Shown here one piece after another: positions 19,939-29,737 of a DNA stretch of 64,000 bases (position 1 is its first letter; every line of letters begins with the position of its first letter). The translations under genes were made by a program, and so were the position numbers. Source of the stretch: Sphingobium sp. WTD-1 (GTDB lineage: Bacteria; Pseudomonadota; Alphaproteobacteria; Sphingomonadales; Sphingomonadaceae); contig NZ_CP119127.1 in NCBI RefSeq assembly GCF_030128825.1, positions 930,001-994,000 of the forward strand. The letters run 5' to 3'. The notes beneath the pieces are model-generated. The model did no database searches and had not been told where the DNA came from. It saw nothing but the letters and a program-made list of their open reading frames with translations.

Positions 19939-20582
19939 TTCGTCTTTCCCTCGATCAGTGCGCGCATCTTTTCCATCCGCCCATCGGGCACTGCCAGGCG
20001 CATCATCTCTCCTAGGAGGAGGATGGCATGTTCGGTTTCTGCTCGGTGCGGCAGATAACGGTCCGCAATGGAAAGGCCGCGCACGGACCACACCATGAGG
20101 CGCATGACCGTTCGGGCAAGCGCTTCATCGCCACCAAAGGCGCCGCGCATCACCGTGAGAGCTGAATGCTCGACCTCCTCCTGCATCGGTACGACGAGCT
20201 CGGCGAGTTCAGGATCGCTACGGGTTGCCTGAAGGATTTCGAGTACCGCCATACCGGGCGGTCGACTAAGTACCGACCAGAGCAAGCTGGGCCAGTCGAA
20301 CAGATTGTCGCCCATTCCCGTGCGCACCCGGGTCGCTTCATATTCTGCCATTTCACTATTGAAAACGTGACGCACCACCTGCGCCATCAACGCCGCGCGC
20401 GTGGCGAAATGATGGAGCATCGCACCGCGGCTGACGCCTGCTCTCTGCGCGATCAAGGTAGTGCTGGCACCGGTATAGCCATGGTCCCCGATTGAAGCGA
20501 TGGTCGCCTCGATGAGAGCCAGCCTCGTCTGGGCGGTCCGTTCTTCTTGAGTGCGCCTGACCCCGGGTGCTGCTCGATCCAT
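19932..20582 (-). CDS. TetR-family transcriptional regulator
   Basis: 216 residues. The N-terminal TetR HTH (RLALIEATIASIGDHGYTGA, STTLIAQRAGVSRGAMLHHF) is followed by an all-helical ligand domain. It is divergent from the TonB receptor at 20773. A perfect 11-bp inverted repeat at 20681-20714, about 100 bp upstream of its start, is the obvious operator. By family it would repress the receptor-glycosidase operon until an inducer binds. Confidence 0.9.
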   Translation of the reverse strand: MDRAAPGVRRTQEERTAQTRLALIEATIASIGDHGYTGASTTLIAQRAGVSRGAMLHHFATRAALMAQVVRHVFNSEMAEYEATRVRTGMGDNLFDWPSLLWSVLSRPPGMAVLEILQATRSDPELAELVVPMQEEVEHSALTVMRGAFGGDEALARTVMRLMVWSVRGLSIADRYLPHRAETEHAILLLGEMMRLAVPDGRMEKMRALIEGKTKG

Positions 20583-20680
20583 TATCTTCCTTCATGACGG
20601 GATGCGGGCGCCAGGCGCCTGCAACCATCCTCCATTATCTATGATGCCCGACCGGATGCATAACAAAAATGGATCGAAAC

Positions 20681-20714
20681 CCATACAAACAATCAGGATT
20701 GACTGTTTGTATGG
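20681..20714. promoter_or_regulatory. Inverted repeat, probable TetR operator
   Basis: CCATACAAACA (20681-20691) and its exact complement TGTTTGTATGG (20704-20714), separated by 12 bp. It lies between the divergent tetR gene and the TonB receptor/glycosidase genes, 58 bp before the receptor start. It is the only long perfect dyad in the gap. Confidence 0.7.
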
Positions 20715-20772
20715 CAAAGACCAAAGCGGTCTGCAAGTGCAGGACGAGCTGCGCAAAAATAGGGAGGATGAA

Positions 20773-23100
20773 ATGCGGAAGGCACTGTTGTTTGTTGGCG
20801 CGAGCCTGATCTCCGTCGCCCATACAGCCCATGCACAGGAAACCGCGCAGAACGAGGGCGTGACCGACATCGTCGTGACCGCGCAACGTCGCGCCGAACG
20901 GCTTCAGGATGTCCCTGTAAGCGTGACGGCCCTCGGCGGCGACTCGCTAAAGTCGCGCAACCTCAATGATCTGACCCAGGTCGCGCTGGCGGCGCCCAGC
21001 CTCCAGGTCGGCAATGACAACAGCTTTGCCATTCGCGGGGTCGGCACCCAGGCCTTCGCAACCACCATCGATTCCAGCGTGGCCACCGCGCTCGATGACG
21101 TCAATCTGGGTCGCCCCTTCCTCACGCAAGGGCTTTTCAACGACGTTGAGCGGGTCGAGGTTCTGAACGGGCCGCAAGGGCTTCTCTTTGGCAAAAATGC
21201 CTCGGCAGGACTTCTGAACGTCGTGTCGACCCGTCCCAAGCTCGGCAGTTTCGGCAGCGAGACCAACCTCGAGCTCAACAATCGCAGCACGCCGGGCAGC
21301 GATACGGAGGCCTGGTCCGTGATTGCGCGACAGACTGTCAATATTCCTGTCGGCGACACCGCAGCATTGCGGATCAACGGAACTTATTCCGTGGAAGAGC
21401 CAGGCACCAATTTCGTTGGTACCGGCGGTGTCCGCAACGACCTGGATCGCAAGCAATATGGGGTTCGCGCCAAATATCTCCAGGAGATCACGCCTGAGCT
21501 CGAGCTTTATGTCATCGGCGAATATGCAGAATCTCACGGTGTCGCGGGCATCTATGACCGCACCTATCGCGAGCTTGGCGAGGGAAGTGTCAATGCAGCC
21601 CCGCTTGCAGCATCCGGCATCGTTCCAGGCGACAAGAATTTCACCTTCGCGGGCGACGGCGGATATTGGCGTGACCTGAAACTGGGTGGCGCCCAGGCTT
21701 CGCTCTCCTACACCGCGGACAGCGGCCTCGTCGTAAGCAATATCTTCGCCTGGAAATTCTATAATTTCGACGCCCAGCTCGATACCGACTTCACCAACAG
21801 CAACGGCGCGAACATCAACTATTCCCATGCCGATTATGATCAGTTTTCGAACGAACTGCGCGTAGCGCTGCCGGCCGGAAACCGCCTGACGGGACAGGCC
21901 GGCCTCTATTATTTCCATTCGACGATCGATCAGCGCAGTCAGATTGCTGGCAATAATTATCTGCCCGACTTCCTGCTGCCGACATTCCCCTTCTGCGTCG
22001 GCGCCGCTGCAGTGCCCGGCGCCTTCCCTCCCACCTGCTCGGTCAGCAATGATTATTTCCTCGGGCGGGACAACAGCTATCGGATGAAGACCGACAGCTA
22101 TGCTGCATTCGGGCAGTTGACCTACGCCCTGACGGATGCGCTGAAACTCTTCGCTGGCGGCCGCGTCACGCGCGACGAAATCAGCATCGATCTTGACCAG
22201 AATCGCGGCGCCTATTTCGTGACCCTGGGCGTGCCCGGCGCGATCGCGCAATCCTATGGGCATACCGATTTCAGCTGGCGCACGGGCGGCCAATTTCAGC
22301 TGGCGCGCGATGCGATGATCTACGCCTCCTATGGTCGGGGCTATAAGGGCCCCGGCTTCAATGATACCGGAGCAACCGCGACGACCTCGCTGCTGGTCAA
22401 GCCGGAAAAATCGAACACTGCGGAAATTGGCGCCAAGACGAGCTGGTTCAATCGTCGCCTCGTGGTCAACGCATCACTCTTCCATACGAAATTCAAGAAT
22501 TACCAGACCCAGTCGCTCGACACCCAGTTGCAGAGCTTCGTGGTCCAGAACGCGGCGTCGGTCATCAGCAAGGGCGTCGAGCTGACCGTCAATGCCAACC
22601 CGTTCCGGGGACTCTCTATCAACGGATCGGCGACGTTCCTCAGCTCCAAGTTCAAGGATTTTGCGGGCGCGGAATGTTATCCGGGGCAAACCGACGCCAG
22701 CTGCGCAACAAGCGGTTCGTTCAATGCCGGCGGCAAGCGCACGCCGACCGCCCCGAAATTCACCTCGTCGCTCCAGGCCAGCTACGAGTTCCAGACGGAC
22801 GGAGCCGTACATCCCTTTATCGAGGGCAACTGGTACCATCGCACGCCGATAAATTATCTGATCAACCAGGCGCCGGGCGCCACCGTGCCGACGACCGATC
22901 TGATCGGCGCGAGTGCAGGCGTGCGGATCGACAATGGCATGCGCCTCTCGATCTTCTGCAAGAACTGCACGAACGAATATAATCCCAACTTTATCGGACT
23001 GGATTCCGGCGACGCGATCTCCGGGATCGCCACCTATCAGCAGCAATTCGGGTTCGATTCCGTGCGCACCATCGGCGCCAACATTCAGTTCCGGTTCTGA
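20773..23100 (+). CDS. TonB-dependent outer-membrane receptor 2
   Basis: About 775 residues. Signal peptide MRKALLFVGASLISVAHTAH-AQ, family opening DIVVTAQRRAERLQDVPVSV, plug signature GPQGLLFGKNASAGLLNVVS, and a beta-barrel ending TIGANIQFRF. I chose the ATG at 20773 because it has GGGAGGATGA upstream and begins a clean signal peptide; the frame is open further upstream through the operator, which cannot be coding. Two exported glycosidase genes follow at once, so the likely cargo is a glycoside or the product released by periplasmic or surface hydrolysis. The gap to the next gene is 2 bp. Confidence 0.92.
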   Translation: MRKALLFVGASLISVAHTAHAQETAQNEGVTDIVVTAQRRAERLQDVPVSVTALGGDSLKSRNLNDLTQVALAAPSLQVGNDNSFAIRGVGTQAFATTIDSSVATALDDVNLGRPFLTQGLFNDVERVEVLNGPQGLLFGKNASAGLLNVVSTRPKLGSFGSETNLELNNRSTPGSDTEAWSVIARQTVNIPVGDTAALRINGTYSVEEPGTNFVGTGGVRNDLDRKQYGVRAKYLQEITPELELYVIGEYAESHGVAGIYDRTYRELGEGSVNAAPLAASGIVPGDKNFTFAGDGGYWRDLKLGGAQASLSYTADSGLVVSNIFAWKFYNFDAQLDTDFTNSNGANINYSHADYDQFSNELRVALPAGNRLTGQAGLYYFHSTIDQRSQIAGNNYLPDFLLPTFPFCVGAAAVPGAFPPTCSVSNDYFLGRDNSYRMKTDSYAAFGQLTYALTDALKLFAGGRVTRDEISIDLDQNRGAYFVTLGVPGAIAQSYGHTDFSWRTGGQFQLARDAMIYASYGRGYKGPGFNDTGATATTSLLVKPEKSNTAEIGAKTSWFNRRLVVNASLFHTKFKNYQTQSLDTQLQSFVVQNAASVISKGVELTVNANPFRGLSINGSATFLSSKFKDFAGAECYPGQTDASCATSGSFNAGGKRTPTAPKFTSSLQASYEFQTDGAVHPFIEGNWYHRTPINYLINQAPGATVPTTDLIGASAGVRIDNGMRLSIFCKNCTNEYNPNFIGLDSGDAISGIATYQQQFGFDSVRTIGANIQFRF

Positions 23101-23102
23101 GG

Positions 23103-24419
23103 ATGGATGATATGCCCTTTGCCCTCTCCCGCCGCTCCATGCTGCAACTTGCCGGCGGGAGTCTTGCGATGACGCTTGCCAGTCCTGCGCTCGCCGCGCG
23201 TCGCAAGCTGCGTCCTGATTTCCTTTGGGGGGCAGCTACCGCCGCCCACCAGGTGGAAGGCAATAATGTCAACAGCGACAGCTGGGTCATGGAGCATCTC
23301 AAGCCCAACAGCTTCGCCGCGCCGTCCGGCGATGCCTGCGACAGCTATCATCGCTGGCGCGAGGATATGGCACTCGTCAAGCAGATGGGCCTCAACTGCT
23401 ATCGCTTCGGCATCGAATGGTCGCGCATCGAACCGGAGCAGGGAGAGTATTCCAACGCTGAACTCGACCATTATCGCCGAATGGTGGATGGATGCGTCGA
23501 GCTGGGCCTGAAGCCCTTCATCACCTACTCGCACTTTACCGTCCCGCGCTGGTTCGCAGCAAAGGGCGGGTGGGAAGAGCAGACGAATGTCGATCATTTC
23601 CTGCGCTTTTGCGAGCGGGCGGCCAAGGCGCTGGGGCCGAACTATAGTCATGGGCTTACCTTCAACGAGCCCAATCTGGCCGCCCAACTGTCATGGCAGC
23701 CCGGTTTTCGCGCAACCATGCCTTATTTCGTTCAGGCTTCGGCGGCAGCCGCCAAGGCTGTGGGCAGTGACCGTTTTTCCTCCACGCCGATTTTCGATGT
23801 CCGTCGTGCCGGCCCGATACAGGCGGAGGCTCATCGCCGCGCCGTCGAGGCGATCAAGTCGGTGCGCCCCGATCTGAAATTGGGGCTGAGCCTTTCCGTT
23901 GCTGACGAGCAATCTGCTCCGGGCGCGAACGGGTTGGAACGCAAGATTGCGGAGGTCTATGCGCCCTGGTTCGAAGCGGTTGCCAAGGATGATTTCGTGG
24001 GTGTCCAGACCTATGGCCGGGCCGTGGTTGGCAATGATATCGACTTGCCGCCAGCATCTGGCGTAGAACTAACGCAAACCGAGATGGAGTTCTATCCACA
24101 GGCACTTGAAGCCACGGTGCGCTGGGTCTCCAAAGCCACCAAACGCCCGATCATCGTCACGGAGAATGGCGTGGCGACCGCCGATGACGGCCGCAGGATC
24201 GCCTATATCGACGGGGCGCTTGCGGGCCTTTCTCGAGCGATCGTAGATGGCGTGGATGTTCGCGGCTATATCCATTGGTCGCTGCTCGATAATTTCGAGT
24301 GGAACAGGGCCTATACGGCACAATTCGGCCTGGTCGCCGTCGACAGGACGAGCTTCCGCCGCACATTGAAGCCAAGCGGCTTGCATCTTGGCCGGTACGC
24401 GCGAGACAACAGTATCTAA
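23103..24419 (+). CDS. GH1 beta-glucosidase, exported (Tat-type signal)
   Basis: 438 residues. The twin-arginine leader has S-R-R-S-M-L-Q-L at residues 9-16, a hydrophobic core and ASPALA cleavage near residue 31. The GH1 fold is recognisable by FLWGAATAAHQVEG, the acid/base E189 in TFNEP and the nucleophile E354 in TENG, with the conserved YIHWSLLDNFEW near the end. It should release terminal beta-glucose from an aryl or flavonoid glucoside in the periplasm. It lies 2 bp after the receptor and 45 bp before the rhamnosidase, so the pair could strip rutinose- or neohesperidose-type sugars. GH1 also includes beta-galactosidases and other specificities. Confidence 0.92.
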   Translation: MDDMPFALSRRSMLQLAGGSLAMTLASPALAARRKLRPDFLWGAATAAHQVEGNNVNSDSWVMEHLKPNSFAAPSGDACDSYHRWREDMALVKQMGLNCYRFGIEWSRIEPEQGEYSNAELDHYRRMVDGCVELGLKPFITYSHFTVPRWFAAKGGWEEQTNVDHFLRFCERAAKALGPNYSHGLTFNEPNLAAQLSWQPGFRATMPYFVQASAAAAKAVGSDRFSSTPIFDVRRAGPIQAEAHRRAVEAIKSVRPDLKLGLSLSVADEQSAPGANGLERKIAEVYAPWFEAVAKDDFVGVQTYGRAVVGNDIDLPPASGVELTQTEMEFYPQALEATVRWVSKATKRPIIVTENGVATADDGRRIAYIDGALAGLSRAIVDGVDVRGYIHWSLLDNFEWNRAYTAQFGLVAVDRTSFRRTLKPSGLHLGRYARDNSI

Positions 24420-24464
24420 CCCGTTCCCTCGCCCGACGCCTATTGATTTTCCAAGGATCTGCCT

Positions 24465-27400
24465 ATGCCCATATTCGATCGTCGTTCCTTCATGGCGACC
24501 AGCGCATTTTTGGGCCTAAGCGCCAATCAGGCACGGGCCGCATCGACGTTGCGGTTCGGCGCCACGCAGCTGCGTACCGCCATGCGGAAAAATCCGATCG
24601 GAATCGACGACCGGCATCCCAGCCTCTCCTGGCGGGTCGCTGGCCCTGACGAAACGATGCAGTCGGCATATCGCATTCTCGTCGCGTCCAGTTCGTCTTT
24701 GCTTGGCCGCAATGTCGGCGACATATGGGACAGTGGTCGCATCGAAGGTGCCGCCTGCACGGGCATCCAGTATGAAGGCAGACCCTTGCGCTCGCGCGAA
24801 ACCTGCCACTGGAAAGTGCAGGTCTGGAATGAAAAGGGAAATACCGGCTGGAGCGACCCGGCTTATTGGGAAATGGGCCTTCTCGAGGCGAAGGACTGGA
24901 CGGGTGACTGGCTGGCCGCAGAAGATGCAGTCGAGCGCGAAGACCGGCTCAGCGGTGTCCAATGGGTGGGCGGCAACGCCCCTGCGCCCGACAAGCCGCG
25001 CAGCTTTCGTCTCGCCTTTCGCAGCGATGCAGGCGACGCGCTGCTGACCATCTTCGGCGATGGCGTGATGTCACGGCTGGAACTCGACGGCAAACCACTC
25101 GCCTTGCCTGCGCGCGATCCCAATGCTTTTGGCGGCGCGCCTGCAACACGCCTCGCCTTGCAGCTCCCGGCCGGTGATCATCTGCTTAGCCTGGATATTG
25201 CGCCTGCACCGGGCTTCTTCATCAAGCCATTCGTCTCGATTGCCGGGCAGATCCGTCTTCCTGCATTGAATGGCTCGAGCAAACGGTTGAGCGGCAACTG
25301 GGAAACCCGCCTGGGCGAGGCAGAGAACTGGGTGGTGGCGCCGCTGCTGGACACACAGCCAATTTTCCCCTGGCCTCCCACGCCGGCAAGATTGCTGCGG
25401 CGCAGATTCTCCAACGATGGTGCGATCGTCCAGGCCCGGCTCTATGCGGCAGCGCTTGGCGGCTATCGCCTGTCGCTCAACGGGCGCCGGGTCAATGACG
25501 ATGAACTGCAGGCAGAGCCCGTCAATTACGCCGTTCGCATTCCCTACCGCGCTTATGATGTTACCAATTTGATCCAAAAGGGCACCAACTGCCTCGGTGC
25601 TGTGATCGGCGATGGCTATTATGCGAGCTACCAGGCGCCTGACGGTCGCTATGCATTTGGCAGCGCGCCCCGGCGACTGCAATTGATGCTAGAACTGACC
25701 CGGTTCGACGGCTCGATCGAACGGATCATCACCGACAACCAATGGCGCCATGCGCGCGCGCCCATCTTGATGTCGGAAATTTATGCCGGCGAAGACCAGG
25801 ATTTGCGATCGCAGTCCCAGGGCTGGGATCGTCCGGACTTCGACGACAGCAAATGGGATCGGTGCTGGACGGCGCCGACCCCAATTGCCCCGATTTCGGC
25901 GGCACTTGCCGAGCCGGTACGCATCATCAGGCAACTGCCGCCAGTCGCCATTCGCAAGCTTGGGGACGCCCGGCATATTGTCGACTTCGGCCAGAATTTT
26001 GCGGGTCGCGTGCGGCTTCAGGTCAAGGGCGTTGCAGGGCAGCCGATCACCGTGCGCCATGCTGAAATCTTGTCCGAGCAGGGCGAGCTCGACCGTCGGA
26101 ACCTGCGGGCGGCAAGGGCGGAAGATCGCTACTGGCTGCGCGGGGACGGATCGGAGACGCTCGAACCCGTCTTCAGTTACCAGGGCTTCCGGTATGCGGA
26201 GATCAGCGGGGTCAGCACGCTGACTTCGGACATGATCGCTGGCCTGGTCCTTTCGAGCGCCATGCCTGAAACCGGGACGTTTCAGATCAGCACCCCGGAC
26301 GTCCAGAAGCTCTGGCTGAATACGCTGTGGAGCCAACGCTCGAACTTCATGGGAATTCCGACCGATTGCCCGCAACGTGACGAGCGGCTGGGCTGGACCG
26401 GCGATGCCCAGATTTTCTGGGATGCAGCCAGCTTCAACATGGATGTCGGCGCCTATACACGCGCCTTTTCCCGCACGATGCGGGACGCGCAGGCCGGCAA
26501 CGGCGCTTACCCACTTTGGGCTCCTTCTCCGCAGGGCCTGGGCTGGGGCACCGACAGCCCAACCCCAGGCTGGGCCGATGCCGGTGTCATGCTCCCCTAT
26601 ACCGCCTATCTGCACAGCGGCGATCGCACGATCGTCGACGAGAATTGGCAGGCGATGACCGCTTATGCGCAGGGCATATTCGCAAAAAATCCCGATGGCC
26701 TGTGGTCGACAGGGCGTGGAGCAGATCTTGGCGACTGGCTTGCGCTCGATGCGAAGTCGCCGATGGACGAGACGACCCCCAAGGCGCTGATCGCTACAGC
26801 CATGCTTGCTCGCTCCGTGGAGCAGATTGCGCAGATGGCGGAATGGACGGGCCGCGCTGGCGAGGCCGTAACCTGGCGCGCGCATCATGATCGAATCCGC
26901 AGCGCTTTCGCATCGACCTTTGTTCGTGATGACGGAAGAGTCGGAAACGGCAGCCACTGCAGTTATATTCTGGCGCTCCGGCTCAATCTGGTTCCGCAGG
27001 CGCTTCGCGCGAAAGCCGCCTCGCTCTTGGCGGCAGATATTCGCAAGCGTGGAACGCTGCTCACAACGGGGTTCCTTGGCACGCCGCTGGCGCTCGATGC
27101 GCTGGTCGATGTGGGAGAAACTCGGCTCGCTTTCGATCTGCTGCTGCGCACGGAATTTCCTTCCTGGGGCTATATGGCGCGCAAAGGCGCCACCACGATA
27201 TGGGAGCGGTGGAATGGCGACACCGGCGATGTCGCGATGAACAGCTTCAATCACTATGCGCTGGGTGCCGTCTGCGGCTTTCTCTACCGGCGAGTGTGCG
27301 GTATCGAACCTGTCGAACCGGGCTTCGCGCGGTTCCGCGTTGCCCCAGTCTTTGACGCTCGAGTGCCAGAGGTAAGCACGAAACTGGTAAGCGTCAGGGG

Positions 27401-27539
27401 ATTGATTGAGACCCGATGGACCTATCACGCAAACGCTGTGAAGCTTGAGCTGACGGTGCCTGCAAATAGCCGGGCGGATATTGCTTTACCTCACGGTCTG
27501 CGCACCGTGGGACCAGGCGATCATCGCTTTATAATATAG
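24465..27539 (+). CDS. GH78 alpha-L-rhamnosidase, exported
   Basis: 1024 residues. A Tat-like leader (FDRRSFMATSAFLGLSANQ-ARA) is followed by the GH78 arrangement: N-terminal beta domains (RHPSLSWRV, YRILVASS, WDSGRIE), a central domain with YRLSLNGRRVND and GDGYYASYQ, then the (alpha/alpha)6 barrel. The catalytic signature is TDCPQRDERLGWTGDAQIFW with probable general acid E640, then GDWLALDAKSPMDETTP and GATTIWERWNGDTGD. It removes terminal alpha-L-rhamnose from plant glycosides. Length is normal for the family. It is the last gene of the TetR-controlled operon. No rhamnose catabolic genes are visible in the window. Confidence 0.93.
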   Translation: MPIFDRRSFMATSAFLGLSANQARAASTLRFGATQLRTAMRKNPIGIDDRHPSLSWRVAGPDETMQSAYRILVASSSSLLGRNVGDIWDSGRIEGAACTGIQYEGRPLRSRETCHWKVQVWNEKGNTGWSDPAYWEMGLLEAKDWTGDWLAAEDAVEREDRLSGVQWVGGNAPAPDKPRSFRLAFRSDAGDALLTIFGDGVMSRLELDGKPLALPARDPNAFGGAPATRLALQLPAGDHLLSLDIAPAPGFFIKPFVSIAGQIRLPALNGSSKRLSGNWETRLGEAENWVVAPLLDTQPIFPWPPTPARLLRRRFSNDGAIVQARLYAAALGGYRLSLNGRRVNDDELQAEPVNYAVRIPYRAYDVTNLIQKGTNCLGAVIGDGYYASYQAPDGRYAFGSAPRRLQLMLELTRFDGSIERIITDNQWRHARAPILMSEIYAGEDQDLRSQSQGWDRPDFDDSKWDRCWTAPTPIAPISAALAEPVRIIRQLPPVAIRKLGDARHIVDFGQNFAGRVRLQVKGVAGQPITVRHAEILSEQGELDRRNLRAARAEDRYWLRGDGSETLEPVFSYQGFRYAEISGVSTLTSDMIAGLVLSSAMPETGTFQISTPDVQKLWLNTLWSQRSNFMGIPTDCPQRDERLGWTGDAQIFWDAASFNMDVGAYTRAFSRTMRDAQAGNGAYPLWAPSPQGLGWGTDSPTPGWADAGVMLPYTAYLHSGDRTIVDENWQAMTAYAQGIFAKNPDGLWSTGRGADLGDWLALDAKSPMDETTPKALIATAMLARSVEQIAQMAEWTGRAGEAVTWRAHHDRIRSAFASTFVRDDGRVGNGSHCSYILALRLNLVPQALRAKAASLLAADIRKRGTLLTTGFLGTPLALDALVDVGETRLAFDLLLRTEFPSWGYMARKGATTIWERWNGDTGDVAMNSFNHYALGAVCGFLYRRVCGIEPVEPGFARFRVAPVFDARVPEVSTKLVSVRGLIETRWTYHANAVKLELTVPANSRADIALPHGLRTVGPGDHRFII

Positions 27540-27902
27540 CGTATATTTTTCACCCCGGATCGAGCTATCCGTGGGGTGGTACAACCGACCCTTCCCGGTC
27601 GTTGAACAGCCAATTTCATACTCCCAAGTGCGGTCCGCCAGCTTTCCCATTCTGGATGCCTTGGAGGGGGGCGGTGCACGAACCTCGCTCGCGTTTATTC
27701 TGATATTGGCCCACACGGCTTGGGTTGACTGCCGGGCAGGGCAGAGCCGGAGCCACCGCTTGTTCGACCTCAACATGAAACCGAACATGACGGGTGCGTG
27801 TATCCCGGCAGGTAAGATCAAGACAGCTTGAGCGTAATAGCCGCTCAAGCGCTTGGTTATAATTATGGCGATTTGCTGAAAGCCATATTCAGCAACGTAT
27901 GG
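27540..27902. other. Intergenic stretch without a recognised gene
   Basis: 363 bp between two genes ending towards each other. It holds an imperfect hairpin at 27551-27578 (arms CACCCCGGAT and ATCCGTGGGGTG, one bulge) that may mark transcript ends. A 120-residue minus-strand frame here overlaps the rhamnosidase end and matches nothing I recognise; it is not annotated. Confidence 0.5.
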
Positions 27903-29669
27903 CTAGGCCGATAGTTTTTCTAACCCTTGGTAATGAATAGGCGCAACACTCTCGATCATTTCAAGAAGATATTTTACGTTCTTTTGACTTTCCGAGACGA
28001 TCGCGGGATCAAAACCCTTCCCGGTAAAATGCGAATTATCATTTGTGAATTTATAAATAGCCGCCTTCTTGTCATCATCGAACGTCACTGCTTCGAGCTT
28101 TTTATAAAGCTTTTCGGATGAAGGTGAATGAAACTCAAGGAATGTTTCAAGAAGCTTTCTGGCGACATTCGGCATGTGATAACAAGATGCGATCGTCCCA
28201 TCAGATTTGAAATTATATAGCGTCTTGAAAAGGAATTGATATTCAGTTTGATGATCGATCAAGAGTTGATCCAAAGCGCCAATCGTTGCCACGCGATCGG
28301 TGGCCGTTTCACTACATATAATCATGTAATGCGACGTATGCCGCTTAACGACATCAAGCCAATTTAGCAGAAGCTTCAAAAACTCGAAATTATGTGTAAG
28401 CAAGAACACCTGCTTCGCATTTTTTACCGCGTTTTTCAGGCAGGCGAATGCTTGGTAAATCGCAGAGGAGTCGAGGCTGGAAATCGGGTCGTCGATAACG
28501 ACGATACCCTCGGACACATCGAACTCGTGATCGCCTAGCTGGACGATGAAATAAAGGAAGGCGATAGCCGTCTTTTCACCTTCGCTCAGGCGTCTAGCAG
28601 GCTTACCACGCCGAAGAACTCGATAACCCTCCGCACCCGACTGGAACTCCAAATCGGTGCGCCCAAGGAAATCGCGCAAGCGGGTTGTCATTTCCGAGCC
28701 GCCCGCATGGGCGGTCGATACCTTCGCCCGCTTTTCCTCCGCCGACTTTAACAGTTCCGCCATGCTGCGCGGATCGGCAAATTCCGGCGCACCATTCGTC
28801 AGTTTGGCAGACTCGGTATTATGCGCCTCGATCTGGCGCTCAAATTCAGCGACCTTTTCAGCTATCTCGGCAAGGTAATGGCGCTCAAGCATCTCCCGCG
28901 CCTTGCTCTTGGCAGAAGAGAACTGCGCGGTCTTGAGATTATGCCGGGCAAGAATCTCGTTGAGTACGTCCGCCGTGCCGACCAGCGTATCCGTTTGGAT
29001 TCCTGCGTCGATCTCAAACGAATTGGATCGTCGAATAAGCTTATCGGCAAGGATGCCATCAATCTCAGTCAATCTCTCTAGGCAGGCCGTGCGCGCCAAT
29101 GCCCAGTTCTCTGTCGCGACCTCGTAGTCCTTCCAAAGCTCGGCATAGAGCGAAGATTGGGCTGGGGAGTCAATCTTTTCCAAGCTGCCAGCCAGCTTCA
29201 TACCCATGGCGATCGCCGCCTCGATCTCGGCCTTAAGCAATTGGTCAGCTGCGCCGAAATGCTGAGCAAGTGCTTCGGCGCGAGCCACCGGGATAGGTTG
29301 CGCGCAATATTCGCACGTTTCGGAGGAATGGTCGCGGTGCAGCCTGACACCCTCCTCAACCCATTTAGATATCTCGGGGTTTTCCACGAGGCGTTTTAAT
29401 GCCCCTTCCTGAGCGGTCTTTCGGGTCAGGTTTTCCACCGTGCGGGAGAACTGCGCGCAGGCATCTACGAATGGCAAAAGCTCTCCGTCACTTTCGCGAA
29501 GCTGCGGCGGGAGTCCGAATTCATTGACGGGATCAGCTTGTTCCTGCCGGAGCGTGGCCCGGCTAACTTCAAGCTCATCGACCGGATAGCTTTTAACAGG
29601 CTGCGGAAAAAGGGTTGGCAGAGCCGGCCATTGGCCTCGCTTTCGCCGTTTTCTAGCCCAAGGCGTCAG
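27903..29669 (-). pseudogene. RloC/PrrC-like anticodon-nuclease ATPase, 5'-truncated
   Basis: The remaining ~590 codons match the C-terminal two thirds of AAA_13-type ATPases (RloC/PrrC anticodon nucleases, tRNA-cutting anti-phage proteins). Visible parts, numbered from a TTG at 29477: a zinc-hook-like C55-E-Y-C58, coiled coil (~60-260), ABC signature LSEGEKTAIAF, Walker B GIVVIDDPISSLD, H-loop VFLLTHNFEF, then a nuclease-like tail with R-x3-E (NVARKLLETF) and a later His (TNDNSHF), resembling the PrrC R-E-H triad. The P-loop half is absent: the frame is blocked by a stop at 29670-29672, and IS1380 follows. I infer inactivation by truncation; a functional short form from the TTG is less likely. 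Confidence 0.72.
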
Positions 29670-29670
29670 T

Positions 29671-29714
29671 CATTCTGGGAGGTAACCTTCCAGAATCCGG
29701 TCGTTTTTGACCGG
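29671..29714. promoter_or_regulatory. Two adjacent hairpins at the broken ATPase / IS1380 junction
   Basis: A hairpin with arms ATTCTGGGAGG and CCTTCCAGAAT (one mismatch), then CCGGTC-GTTTTT-GACCGG. They fill the gap between the truncated ATPase frame and the IS1380 end at 29738. Their origin is unclear; they may be terminators of the lost 5' region. Confidence 0.35.
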
Positions 29715-29737
29715 CCTCGGGCGCTATGAGGCGCAGG

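Noticed and set aside
27486..27848. 120-codon minus-strand frame
   Set aside because: It overlaps the rhamnosidase end, has no recognisable domain, and its composition does not resemble neighbouring proteins.
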